From contig NW_026991455.1 of NCBI RefSeq assembly GCF_036370855.1, forward strand, positions 129,001-193,000: a stretch of DNA of 64,000 bases. Direction: 5' to 3'. The position numbers and the translations under genes are program-made. Shown here piece by piece: positions 55,283-64,000 of the stretch. How positions within the stretch are numbered: position 1 is the first letter of the stretch; each line of letters opens with the position of its first letter. The notes beneath the pieces are model-generated. The model did not search any database. It saw only the letters and a program-made list of their open reading frames with translations, and was not told the origin of the DNA. Source of the stretch: Dromaius novaehollandiae (Eukaryota > Chordata > Aves > Casuariiformes > Dromaiidae).

Positions 55283-55987
55283 GTGGAAATTGGGGTAAAT
55301 TTATGGGATATAGGTTTGGATTTGAAGGGCCATGTAATGGCAAATACAGAAGGTTTAGAAGTTCCCTTTCTAGTGGATACTGGAGCCACCCTTTCCCTTT
55401 TAAATTTTGAGCCTAAAGGATGCAAGTCACCAGATAAAATAGTGATGCGAGGAGTAATGGGAAAAGGCGAACGAATGTTATCTAAGCCTTTATTGCCCAC
55501 TATTGGAGGTAAAAGAGTGTGGGGCTGCTTTATAATTTCCACAGACTCGCCCTCTTGCCTCTTAGGGAGAGATCTCCTGCAAGCCTCGGATACTCAGATC
55601 TGTTTACAGCCGGAAGGGATAAAATTAATAATTATGGGTTCATGTATTCTGGCTAAGACACCAGAACCAGAGTCAACTAATCTGCAGATTCCAACAGGTT
55701 TAGAATCAGTTCCTAAAAAGTTATGGAGCTCTTCAGGAATGGATGTGGGACTACAGAAATCAGCTAGTCCAGTCTCGATAAAAACAAAGGGGGGATTGCC
55801 TCCCACAGTTAAACAATACCCTATCCCAAAGGAAGCAGAGAAGAGTATCCAAAAACAAATTGATCATTATTTGAAACTAGGTATTCTTAGAGTCTGTGAA
55901 TCCCTGTACAACACCCCAATTCTGCCAGTTAAAAAGAACAGGCAAGATTCTGATGGTGATCCAGAGTATCAGTTTGTACAAGACTAA
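55283..55987 (+). pseudogene. pol: Protease and RT N-terminal part (copy 2)
   Basis: A 234-codon open stretch. It begins with an aspartic protease (FLVDTGATLSLL, catalytic Asp at 55376-55378, and later CLLGRDLL). It continues into the RT N-terminus (VKQYPIPKEAEKSIQKQI and YNTPILPVKK). A TAA ends it just before RAINQ, where RT should continue. This is the segment deleted in copy 1. Protease would cleave the viral polyproteins. Confidence 0.85.
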
Positions 55988-57209
55988 AGGGCTATAAACC
56001 AACATGTAATTACTCCACACCCAGTAGTTCCTGACCCATCAACCGTGTTATTACAAATACCTCACTGGGCAACTTATTTTACCGTGATTGACCTAACGGC
56101 AGCCTTTTTCTAGTATACCGATAGCTGAAGATAGCCAAGATCTCTTTGCTTTCACTTGGAAGGGACGACAATTAACTTGGATGAGACTACCGCAAAGATT
56201 TACTGGGTCTCCAACTATTTTTTCGCGTATACTCAAAAATGATCCCTCAGATATCGAACTTCCAGGACATTCAGTGTTAATACAATATGTGGATGATTTG
56301 TTATTAGCAGGTAAAGATTATGAGACATGTTTAAAAGACACTATTTCTCTATGTAATGCTCTTGCAGAAAAAGGGCATCAAGCATCTCTGTCTAAGCTTC
56401 AGCTGTGTCGACGAGAGGTAAAATATTTGGGTTTTATTTTAAAGGAAGGACACAGGTTAGTTTATCTGGAACGAGTAAAGACAATTCTTGATATGCCTCG
56501 TCCTGTAACAAAAAAACAGCTTAGGGGATTTTTAGGAGCTGTAGGATTTTGCCGACCATGGATTCCTGGGTTAGGAGAACTTACTAAGCCTTTAGTGCAG
56601 GCAACAAAAAAAGAGGAGATAGAGCCTTTGGCCTGGGGCCCAGAAAGGGAGAAAGCTTTTACATCTGTAAAAAAGGCGTTGGTTTCAGCCCCTGCTCTAG
56701 GGTTGCCAGATTATAGCAAACCGTTTGAATTAATTGTCCATGAATGACAGGGAGTAGCAAGTGGGGTACTGACCCAAAAACTAGGTCCTCACCGCAGACC
56801 AGTGGCCTATTACTCCACGCAGCTAGACGTGGTAGCTAAAGGCACTCCAGGATGCATCAGAGCAATAGCAGCTACTGCAGCTCTTCTTGAAAAAACACGA
56901 CCTGAAGTTTTGGGTCACTCACTGACTGTGTATGTGCCACATGAAGTAGAACTGTTAATGAAACAATACGCAACTCCAGCACTATCCCCACAGAGAGCTC
57001 ACCGCTATGCACTGATAATACTGCATGCAGATAATGTGACTTTAAAGAGATGCAATATCTTAAATCCAGCAATGCTATTGCCTCTGCTGGAGGATGGAGA
57101 GCCACATCATTCCTGTGAGCAGGTGATCGTCGGCTCGAGCAAGCCCCGGGAGGACCTTAAAGATGAACCTTTGGAAAACCCAGACTTAGTTCTGTTTACA
57201 GATGGATGA
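55988..57209 (+). pseudogene. pol: RT palm, thumb and connection (copy 2)
   Basis: After a frame break near 56115, a 188-codon open stretch (56181-56747) covers the palm with YVDD at 56286-56297 and the thumb (LRGFLGAVGFCRPWIPGLGE). A TGA at 56745-56747 separates it from the connection (56802-57209), which ends FTDG followed by a TGA, where copy 1 reads SSSY. Two single-stop breaks in an otherwise good frame suggest moderate age. Confidence 0.85.
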
Positions 57210-58178
57210 TCCTATTATTTGGACGGAAGGCGCCACTCAGGTTATCCTGTCACTAACATCTTTGAGGTACTTGAGGCCAATCCTTTGTCTCCGTCTGTAA
57301 GTGCTCAAGGAGCAGAATTAATAGCATTGACCCAAGCAGCAAGAATTGGTAAGAAGCTGCAGGTAAATATCTATACTGATTCTAAATATGCATTTGGAGT
57401 ATTTGATGCAACAGGGATGTTATGGAAAGAACAAGGATTTTTTTGTCATCAGGAAAGAAATCAGCTAGTGGAGAAGAAATACGTGATTTGCTGGAAGCAG
57501 TTCAACTGCCCCAAAGAAATTGCTGTAATACACTGCCCAGCCCATACTAAAGACACTACAGAAAGTAGTAGAGGAAATACATTAACTGACGCTGCTGCGA
57601 AGGCTGCAGCTCGACAACCTCTGAGAGAATGTATGGGGGCAGTTCCAAGGATGAACCAAAGTGAGTGGCCAAATTTAATAGAGCCCAAAACCATGTATGA
57701 AAAGGACTGCTCCATGGAAAAGAAAAAACAATGGGAACAGTGGGAAGCAAAACAAAATGATGATGGAATATGGACAATTGGAGGAAAACCAATTCTACCA
57801 AAAAAATATTTAATTACTATAGCCAGGTGGTTTCACAATACAGCTCATGGGGGAGCCGAGGCAATAGCTAAGCAGGTACAGAAAGTATGGCCTGCTCCAG
57901 GAATTTATGCGGCTGCTAAAAGAATAATGAATAGCTGCCTGACCTGCCAGAAGACTTTAAGTAGCAAACCAAGCTCAGAGTTAGGGGGACGACCATGGGC
58001 CTACTTCCCTTTCCAAAGGCTACAAATAGATTATGCGGGTATGACATCTGCCAATGGGTATAAACACTTGTTAGTGAGAGTAGATCAGTTATCAGACTGG
58101 GTAGAAGCTTTCCCAACAAGAAAGGCTGATGCAGGGGGAGTAGTAAAAGCCTTACTGAGAGAAATCACACCTAGGTAG
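57210..58178 (+). pseudogene. pol: RNase H and integrase (copy 2)
   Basis: A 319-codon open stretch. RNase H keeps IYTDSKYAFGV and the closing NTLTDAAAKAAA. Integrase has HGGAEAIAKQVQKVWPAPG with SCLTCQK (zinc domain), then the core QIDYAGMTSANGYKHLL. It stops at a TAG right before the second catalytic Asp, and the rest (SDKGVHF, then VERMNRTF) is readable in other frames to about 58350. The integrase C-terminal segment present in copy 1 (near 3190) is absent. Confidence 0.82.
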
Positions 58179-58619
58179 AGAGTCCCAGAAGCCACTGATT
58201 CAGACAAGGGTGTCCATTTTATGGCAAGCACAATCACTCAATTATATAAATCATTAGGAATAAAAAAAAAACCTATGTACCCCTTATCACCCACAATCTT
58301 CAGGACAAGTAGAAAGAATGAATAGAACATTTAAAAAAAAAAGAACAAGAATATGCACACGTGCTAGCCTAAAATGGCCAGAAGCATTAAACTTAGCTCT
58401 ATGGGATGTTTGAAATGCCCCACGGCAACCCATAGGACTAACACCAGCAGACATTCTTTTGGGGAGACATTTAGCGATACCAGGCACTTACTATTCCAGC
58501 TAAGACCAGCCTGTTAGACAGAGATGAACGACTAATCCAGTATGTTCTAAGTATGCAAAAAAGGCTTGAAAATCTTTAAAATAAATAAATAAACAAACGC
58601 TCAATGATACCAATCCACA

Positions 58620-59271
58620 CCACCTTATTTTGCTGTTAGAGTTGAACTGTACTTGTATATGTTAAAAAAGGATGTGTATGTGTAAGAACATTTTGTAATC
58701 TTATATTCATAGATAACATTGTTGTAGATACAAGTAATTAATTACTCAAATATTTGTATTTGTAACTTTACCCAAAATTATGGGATGCGACTTTAATTAT
58801 TCAGCTCCTATTAGATCTTATCAATTGTTACAATCTAATTATACATTAATTCAAAATCTACTACCTACCCCCATTGGAATGAATCTCACACTGGTGAAGA
58901 AACTACTGCAACATGATGACCTGCGTCGACTGCTAGAACTCGCCCGAAACAATGGACAAAAAAAAAAAAACCCTCTCATCACCATTCATCATGATGCGGA
59001 AGAGATACACCACATCTTGGAAAGGGTAAAGAAGGACAGAGAACATCATGGCTGGCAAATTCTTCTAGGATGGTCACCAACTGCAACAGGGATTTATAAT
59101 CATGTGTTGCACCCAGTAGTAGTTGTGTTAACTGTTATGCCTATTACTTATGATTATATTATACATAAGATTATGGAAAGTGATAGTACGCCTCAAAAGG
59201 CTTCGAGAACTCTGTTTAAAGCATTAGCAGGGATGCTTAATAAAAACAAAGGGGGGACTGTTAAGGAATAG
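58620..59271 (+). pseudogene. env: Env transmembrane tail (copy 2)
   Basis: A 163-codon stretch from 58780 encodes LITIHHDAEEIHHILERVKK, the HHGWQILLGWSPTATG segment and a hydrophobic anchor (VVVVLTVMPITY), then a short basic tail ending at the polypurine tract. There is no surface subunit, cleavage site or CX6CC motif in view. A poly-A run (about 58960) may mark a frame slip. The class assignment of this Env tail is uncertain. Confidence 0.6.
59242..59257 (+). promoter_or_regulatory. Polypurine tract (copy 2)
   Basis: AAAAACAAAGGGGGGA directly precedes the LTR start TGTTAAGG. It is the expected plus-strand primer. Confidence 0.85.
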
Positions 59272-59945
59272 CAAACTGAAACTGTAGCTGCTTAGCACAA
59301 CTTCTCTAAAACTTGCTTAGCATGAGTAGCTGAATTTGCTGAAGCCTTAGGCCGCACTTAGATAAAATAATGAACTTTTACTTAGTCCAGGAAGAAAAGC
59401 GCCTCAGAGCTGGTTCCAGCTGGGAAGATAAGGAAGTTACAAGCAGTCTGCGTTCCTGCGTCTCACACTCCAAAAGGGAGGGTGTCAAGGCTTTGAAATA
59501 AGACCAGTGCAGGGCATTAGGACCTTGAGGGGCAAAGCCTTAGCTCACTGCTGGGGCAGTGTTAATTGTTATGATTTAGAATCACCTCCTCCTCCTCCTC
59601 CTCAGGACCTTGAGAGAAAACAGTAAGACCCAACCAAAATAAAGGTACAACCGTCAGCAGAGACCGCAAAAAATAAAGATAAGGAGAAAAACAGCTTACC
59701 TAGGAACAACAGTGAGATCCAATGAGAAGCAGGAGACCCCAGATCTAAAAATTACTATTGGTCTAACTACTGCGTGAGGGGTGGGAAACTTAAGTTGAAA
59801 AAACTATAATTGCCCAGGATTTTTTTTGTTGGGGTTCCTCTTTGGAGGCACCCAGCTCGAGCTGTTATTACGGCACGTGCGTGATTAAAATTTAATTATT
59901 TAATTTGCTTTGATTCTGATTGGCTCTGAACTGTACTTGCGGGAA
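59259..59945 (+). mobile_element. 3' LTR of the class I retrovirus (truncated in U5)
   Basis: Starts TGTTAAGGAATAG right after the polypurine tract. Shares U3 landmarks with the solo LTRs at 12.4 and 22.1 kb (CTTGCTTAGCATGAGTAGC, GAAGCCTTAGGCCGCACT, CAGCTCGAGCTG). A TCC microsatellite (about 59585-59603) is private to this copy. Similarity ends near 59945, so R-U5 is incomplete. Confidence 0.82.
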
Positions 59946-62065
59946 CCTAGGGTCGAGCCCTGTTATGGTGGCCAACAAGCCTAATTTCCATAACAGAGTG
60001 ATTAGAAAAGCACCTGGTACTTATATGCAGCTTGACTTTGGCACACAGTATGCCAGAGCCTTGCAAAGTAACTGTATTTGTGAATCTATTCCCCCTGATT
60101 TCCTCTGAACTTCATGTTCACAGATGTGACCAAAACAGCAGGACAGATCAAGAAGGGCGCTCCTGAGAGAGCTTCAATTAATTATGATGCACGCAGGAGG
60201 ATAATTACGAGGCATATAGTTTTTGGCTTGAACCTTTTTAAACATTCTTATGCCCCTTGTTCAAGTCTTGCACAGGCTGCGGAACATGGGTGAGGTACTG
60301 CCTTCACAAGCTATTGCATAATTACATCTCTTCCTCAAGGCATGATGAGCTCAACTACTGCAACATCCTCTTCCGTCCTGAAATACAGCCTTACCCCACT
60401 CAGATCCATTCAGAAAGTGGCTCTAAAGATCATATGCTGAACTTATTCCCTTAATCACAAAGAGCATTCTCCTGAAAGCCGTCAAGTTTCTTCCCTCACA
60501 GCAAACAAAGTTGCTAGAGCCTTTCACGAATTACCCTCATTCCCACATTATTTCCCACTGAGTGCCCAGAGGAGAGCTCTGAATTCCAGGCCGGCACTGA
60601 CAGCAGCACCTACTGACTAACTCCTCAGTACAAAAATGCAGCAGCACAAGAATTTCTGCTCTAAACCAAGGCTCAGTAAATGTGGAGGTTGCTGCAAATT
60701 CTTATCCAGATACAAAACGAAGCGTATCAGCTAATCATCAACTACTAATCCACCAGTAGAATCATGAAAAAAGCAATAGTTCCTCAGCAGCCACAGAACT
60801 GTTCATACTGTCACTTGAGAGATATCATACAAATTGCGTGAGCAATTCTGGTCCCATTTGAAAAAAGGGAACTGAGATTCAAACAAAAAGTGACAAAGGC
60901 AAGCTATGAAGATGCTCCAAAAATGAAGTGCCAATCATTCAAAAGCACACTAGGAGAATGTAATTTGACATAGCAAAACTAAGACAGAGGAAATATGATT
61001 GTTACATATAATAGAAGTTGCTCTAGGGACAGAGAACCAGTTACGCTCACAAGTAACGCTGATACAAGAACAAATATGCATAAACTTGCCCCCAATAAAT
61101 GCAGTTCCCTAAAAAGGAAATCCTGGAAGTGACTCTCAATGAAGGGAGTATATTACAGAGGAGCTTAAGTCAATTTATAAAAATGATTCTGCGATCCTTT
61201 TGCCTGTAACAGGCAACTAAACTACAGCACCCAGGAGATTCTTTGGGAGGTGAGGAGATGTCAAGGAAAAACAGGCAAATGGGAATCCAAATCTCAGCCA
61301 CAGGGACAAGCACAGGACCCTAAGCAGTGCCTTTGAGCCTGTAGGCTAACCACACTGCCCAGGCAAACATCATTCTTTTGTGCATGTGGAACAATAAGAT
61401 TCAGGAGCTGAGGAGTAAAATCACAAAAGCTTAACAGCTTAGTTGTGCCTAGGCAATGGAAGGCATCACACAGTCTTCTTGCATATTTCAACCCCAGCCA
61501 TTATTTCTGATAAGTTTTAAAGTGGAAAAACAAGTCCTGAAACAGCTGTTTGTAAGCAGAGTATCTATACAAAAATCACAAAAAGGCAATTCAGAGAATG
61601 CAGCATAAAGCGTATATACTAACTTCTCACTGTTATTCACATTTTCTGAGGAAGAAGCTATGTCCTCCCTGCTCAGAGCATGCCTCTAGCATGGTCATAC
61701 CTATCAATATGTAAATCGTAATTAGAGAGGAAAAATGAAAGTTTTCTCAGGCCGTGGTACTCTGTGAAAGAAGTTATTTCTGCTACATTAGAAGCATTAC
61801 TCTGCTGTGCGAAATATACTACTTACACAGAAAGGGTAAGATTGCCTGAGTTCAGTGTGGTCTTCTCAGTTTCCCCTTTTGTTGTCCTCTAAGTTCCCTT
61901 TGAAACTCACCACCTTCAAGACCTTTCAGGCTCCTGTCTTAGCTGCCCTGCTGTGGAGAATGCCTGCTGCGGTTGGCTGAAACCTCAGTGTTGCGAGGGC
62001 TGCAACCTGTGTGGGAGGAGAGGCCTTTTCTGTCCCTGTCTTCATTCCTCAGCTGCTTTCTTGTG
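59945..62065. other. AT-richer DNA, no gene recognised
   Basis: Only short frames. Apart from the possible LINE relict listed separately, nothing stands out. Confidence 0.45.
60330..60570 (+). mobile_element. Possible old L2/L3-type LINE relict
   Basis: One frame reads DELNYCNILF and a neighbouring frame LRSIQKVALKII. These recall the conserved DYCN...LQ.VQNAA.R motif near the RT thumb of L2/CR1-group LINEs, with a frameshift between. Short and strongly decayed, so tentative. Confidence 0.3.
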
Positions 62066-62067
62066 TT

Positions 62068-63432
62068 TCACAGAATCACAGAATGGTTGAGGTTGGAAGG
62101 GACCTCTGGAGATCATTTAGTCCAACCCCCATGCTCAAGCAGGCTCACCTAGAGCATATTGCCCAGGATCATGTCCAGATGGCTTTTGAATATCTCCAAG
62201 GATGGAGACTCCACAACCTCTCTAGAAAACCTGTTCCAGTGCTTGGTTACCCTCCCGGTAAAGAAGTTTTTCCTCATACTCAGAAGGAACTTCCCGTGCT
62301 TCAGTTTGTGCCCATTGCCTCTTGTCCTGTCGCTGGGCACCACTGAAGAGAGTCTGGCCCCATCCTCTCTACACCCTCCCTTCAGATATTTATACACATT
62401 GATAAGGTCCCGCCTCAGCCTCCTCTACTCCAGGCTGAACAGTCACAACTCTCTCAGTCTTTCCACATATGAGAGATGCTCCAGTCCCTTCATCATCTTA
62501 GTGGCCTTCTGCTGGACTCGCTCCAGTACGTCCATGTCTCTCTTGTATCGGGGAGCCCAGAACTGGACACAGTACTCCAGATGCGGCCTCACCAGGGCTG
62601 AGTAGAGGGGGAGGATCACCTCCCTCAACCTGCCGGCAATGCTCTTCCTAATGCACCCCAGGATACCATTGGCCTTCTTGGCCACAAGGGCACATTGCTG
62701 GCTCATGGTTAACTTCTTGTCCACCAGGACCCCCAGGACCTTCTCCACAGAGCTGCTTTCCAGAAGGTCATCCCCCAGCCTGTGCTGGTACATGAGGTTA
62801 TTCCTCCCTAGGTGCAGGACCCTGCACTTGCCTTTGTTGAACTTCATGAGGTTCCTCTCTGCCCATCTCTCCAGCCTGTCCAGGTCCCTCTGAATGGCAG
62901 CACAGCCCTCTGGTGTATCAGCCACTCCTCCCAGTTTTGTATCATCAGCAAACTTGCTGAGGGTGCACTCTGTCCCTTCATCCAGGTCACTGATGAAGAA
63001 GTTGAACAATATTGGACCCAGCATTGACCCCTGGGGCACACCGCTAGTTACTGGCCTCCAAGTAGACTTTGCACTGCTGAGCACAACCCTCTGAGCTTTG
63101 CCATTCAGCCAGTTTTCAGTCCACCTCCCTGTCTGCTCATCTAGCTTGCACTTCCTCAGCTTGCCTATGAGGATCTTATGAGAGACAGTGTCAAAAGCCT
63201 TGCCGAAGCCAAGGGAGACAACATCCACTGCTCTCCCCTCCTCTACCCAGCGAGTCATCCCATCACAGAAGGCTCTCAGGCTGGTTAAGCATGATTTCCC
63301 CTTTGTGAATCCATGCTGACTACTACTGATCACCTTCTTATCCTTCATGAGCCTGGAAATGGTATCCGGGATGAGCTGTTCCATCATCTTCCCAAGGATT
63401 GAGGTGAGGCTGCCTGGCCTGTAGTTCTGGAA
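62068..63432 (-). mobile_element. 5'-truncated CR1 LINE
   Basis: On the minus strand the element carries the RT C-terminal two-thirds and the 3' untranslated region. It ends in the CR1-typical ACAGAATCACAGAATGG region (minus-strand CCATTCTGTGATTCTGTGA) at about 62068-62086. It is cut off at the 5' side near 63432, as is usual for CR1. Sequence decay is modest, so this is one of the younger CR1 copies here. Confidence 0.93.
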
Positions 63433-63444
63433 AAGGAAAGTCAA
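62443..63444 (-). pseudogene. CR1 ORF2 reverse transcriptase fragment
   Basis: A 333-codon open frame. Conserved blocks are [56 protein letters not shown] (active site, residues 165-168) and [18 protein letters not shown]. In the block normally reading L-D-F-S-K-A-F-D the first, catalytic Asp is Gly (residue 79), so the enzyme would be inactive. The endonuclease domain is lost with the 5' end. Confidence 0.92.
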
Positions 63445-64000
63445 ACAAAGGAATTCAGATCTCGTTATGCACTGATTTACTGAAAGATCAGGAGCGCTTA
63501 TAAGCCGGCATACTGTTTCACAACTTCAATGCACTCTGGCAAACAGAAAGACACAACACAAGCAGCTACTGATCAACAACCTTACAACGTTAACTGGTAA
63601 TCCATTTATAATTAACTTCTGTAAGTGCATAAAAAAATGAAGTGAGAGGATGAGACTATCCCTGATGGAGGGGGAGGGGTGTGTGTGTGTGGGGGGGGGG
63701 GGGAGAAGGGTGAGGGAGAGTTGTAAATACGATGGGTGAAAAATCTCACAAGTATTGCTGCCAAAATTATATCCAAGCAAGTATTTATTGGAAGGGCAGA
63801 AGAAACCAGGAAGAAATCAGTTGTCAAGCCTTCTCTGGCTCTCCTTTCCCAAGATTTCTCTGAGCTGGGGCCAAACAGCTCCTTCTGCATCTCTCCAGGC
63901 CAGGGCTTGGATGTGTTGCTGCCTGCAGCTCCTGTGAGCCTGGGAGAAGGGAGTGGGGAGTAGCACAGACACAGTTTTGATGGAAAAATGTGCTTTGTGT
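63433..64000. other. Flanking DNA with microsatellite
   Basis: No gene seen. A (GT)n tract followed by a run of 13 G lies at 63679-63704. Confidence 0.5.
63679..63704 (+). repeat. GT microsatellite and poly-G
   Basis: GTGTGTGTGTGT followed by an uninterrupted G run. Confidence 0.9.

Larger units (their letters stand above)
55090..59945 (+). mobile_element. Decayed class I endogenous retrovirus, copy 2 (gag end to 3' LTR)
   Basis: Same family as the 0.5-3.7 kb element but longer. In order it has a zinc knuckle, protease, RT, RNase H, integrase, Env transmembrane tail, polypurine tract and 3' LTR. The 5' LTR and nearly all of gag are missing. Surface Env is missing at the same junction as copy 1. 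Stops at about 55984, 57207 and 58176, with frame changes, disable it. Gammaretrovirus-like by its single zinc knuckle and pol motifs. The LTR family also appears as solo copies at 12.4 and 22.1 kb. Confidence 0.9.

Noticed and set aside
1..64000. tRNA or rRNA genes
   Set aside because: I saw no convincing A-box and B-box pairs or rRNA cores by eye. A covariance-model scan would be decisive.

Overview
The window is vertebrate nuclear DNA and almost certainly from a bird. The evidence is a CR1 LINE with the typical CR1 3' end, further CR1 tails, avian-type endogenous retroviruses, and GC-rich intergenic DNA. No bacterial gene organisation is present. Retroviruses, solo LTRs, decayed gene copies and a tandemly amplified exon are dense, as on an avian W chromosome or a repeat-rich microchromosome, but the sequence alone does not settle which.

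Layout. 0.5-3.7 kb: decayed class I (gamma-like) retrovirus, + strand, without LTRs. 3.7-12.4 kb: GC-rich DNA with a diverged local duplication, a minisatellite and one good RFX/X-box promoter-like site. 12.4-13.4 kb: solo LTR. 13.4-16.1 kb: decayed, apparently intronless copy of an RS-rich protein gene. 16.9-17.9 kb: long purine-rich tandem block. 19.2-21.0 kb, - strand: broken gene resembling SPATA31. 22.1-23.0 kb: second solo LTR, followed by two tandem remnants of a TOPORS-like RING gene (23.0-23.3 and 24.4-25.4 kb). 25.6-32.9 kb: CR1 tails, a promoter-like GC-rich patch at 29.5-29.7 kb, and otherwise unassigned DNA. 32.9-47.1 kb: 17 copies of a 78-nt exon, each with its own splice acceptor and donor. 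39.3-46.8 kb: a young, complete provirus inserted in that array. 47.1-55.1 kb: nothing recognised. 55.1-59.9 kb: a second, longer copy of the class I element with its 3' LTR. 60-62 kb: AT-richer DNA with a possible old LINE relict. 62.1-63.4 kb: 5'-truncated CR1.

The provirus (- strand, 39302-46787) has 385-bp LTRs differing at 3 positions, a 6-bp target duplication with one mismatch, a tRNA-Lys3 primer site, and open gag, pro (dUTPase plus protease), pol and env frames. Gag-pro and pro-pol are joined by two recognisable -1 slippery heptamers. Its gag-pro-pol is betaretrovirus-like, while the transmembrane Env looks alpharetrovirus-like.

The most unusual feature is the exon array: 17 copies of one symmetric 78-nt exon, all with intact splice signals and no indels, inside introns that vary by about 46-bp steps. 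I could not identify the gene. No complete conventional host gene was found.
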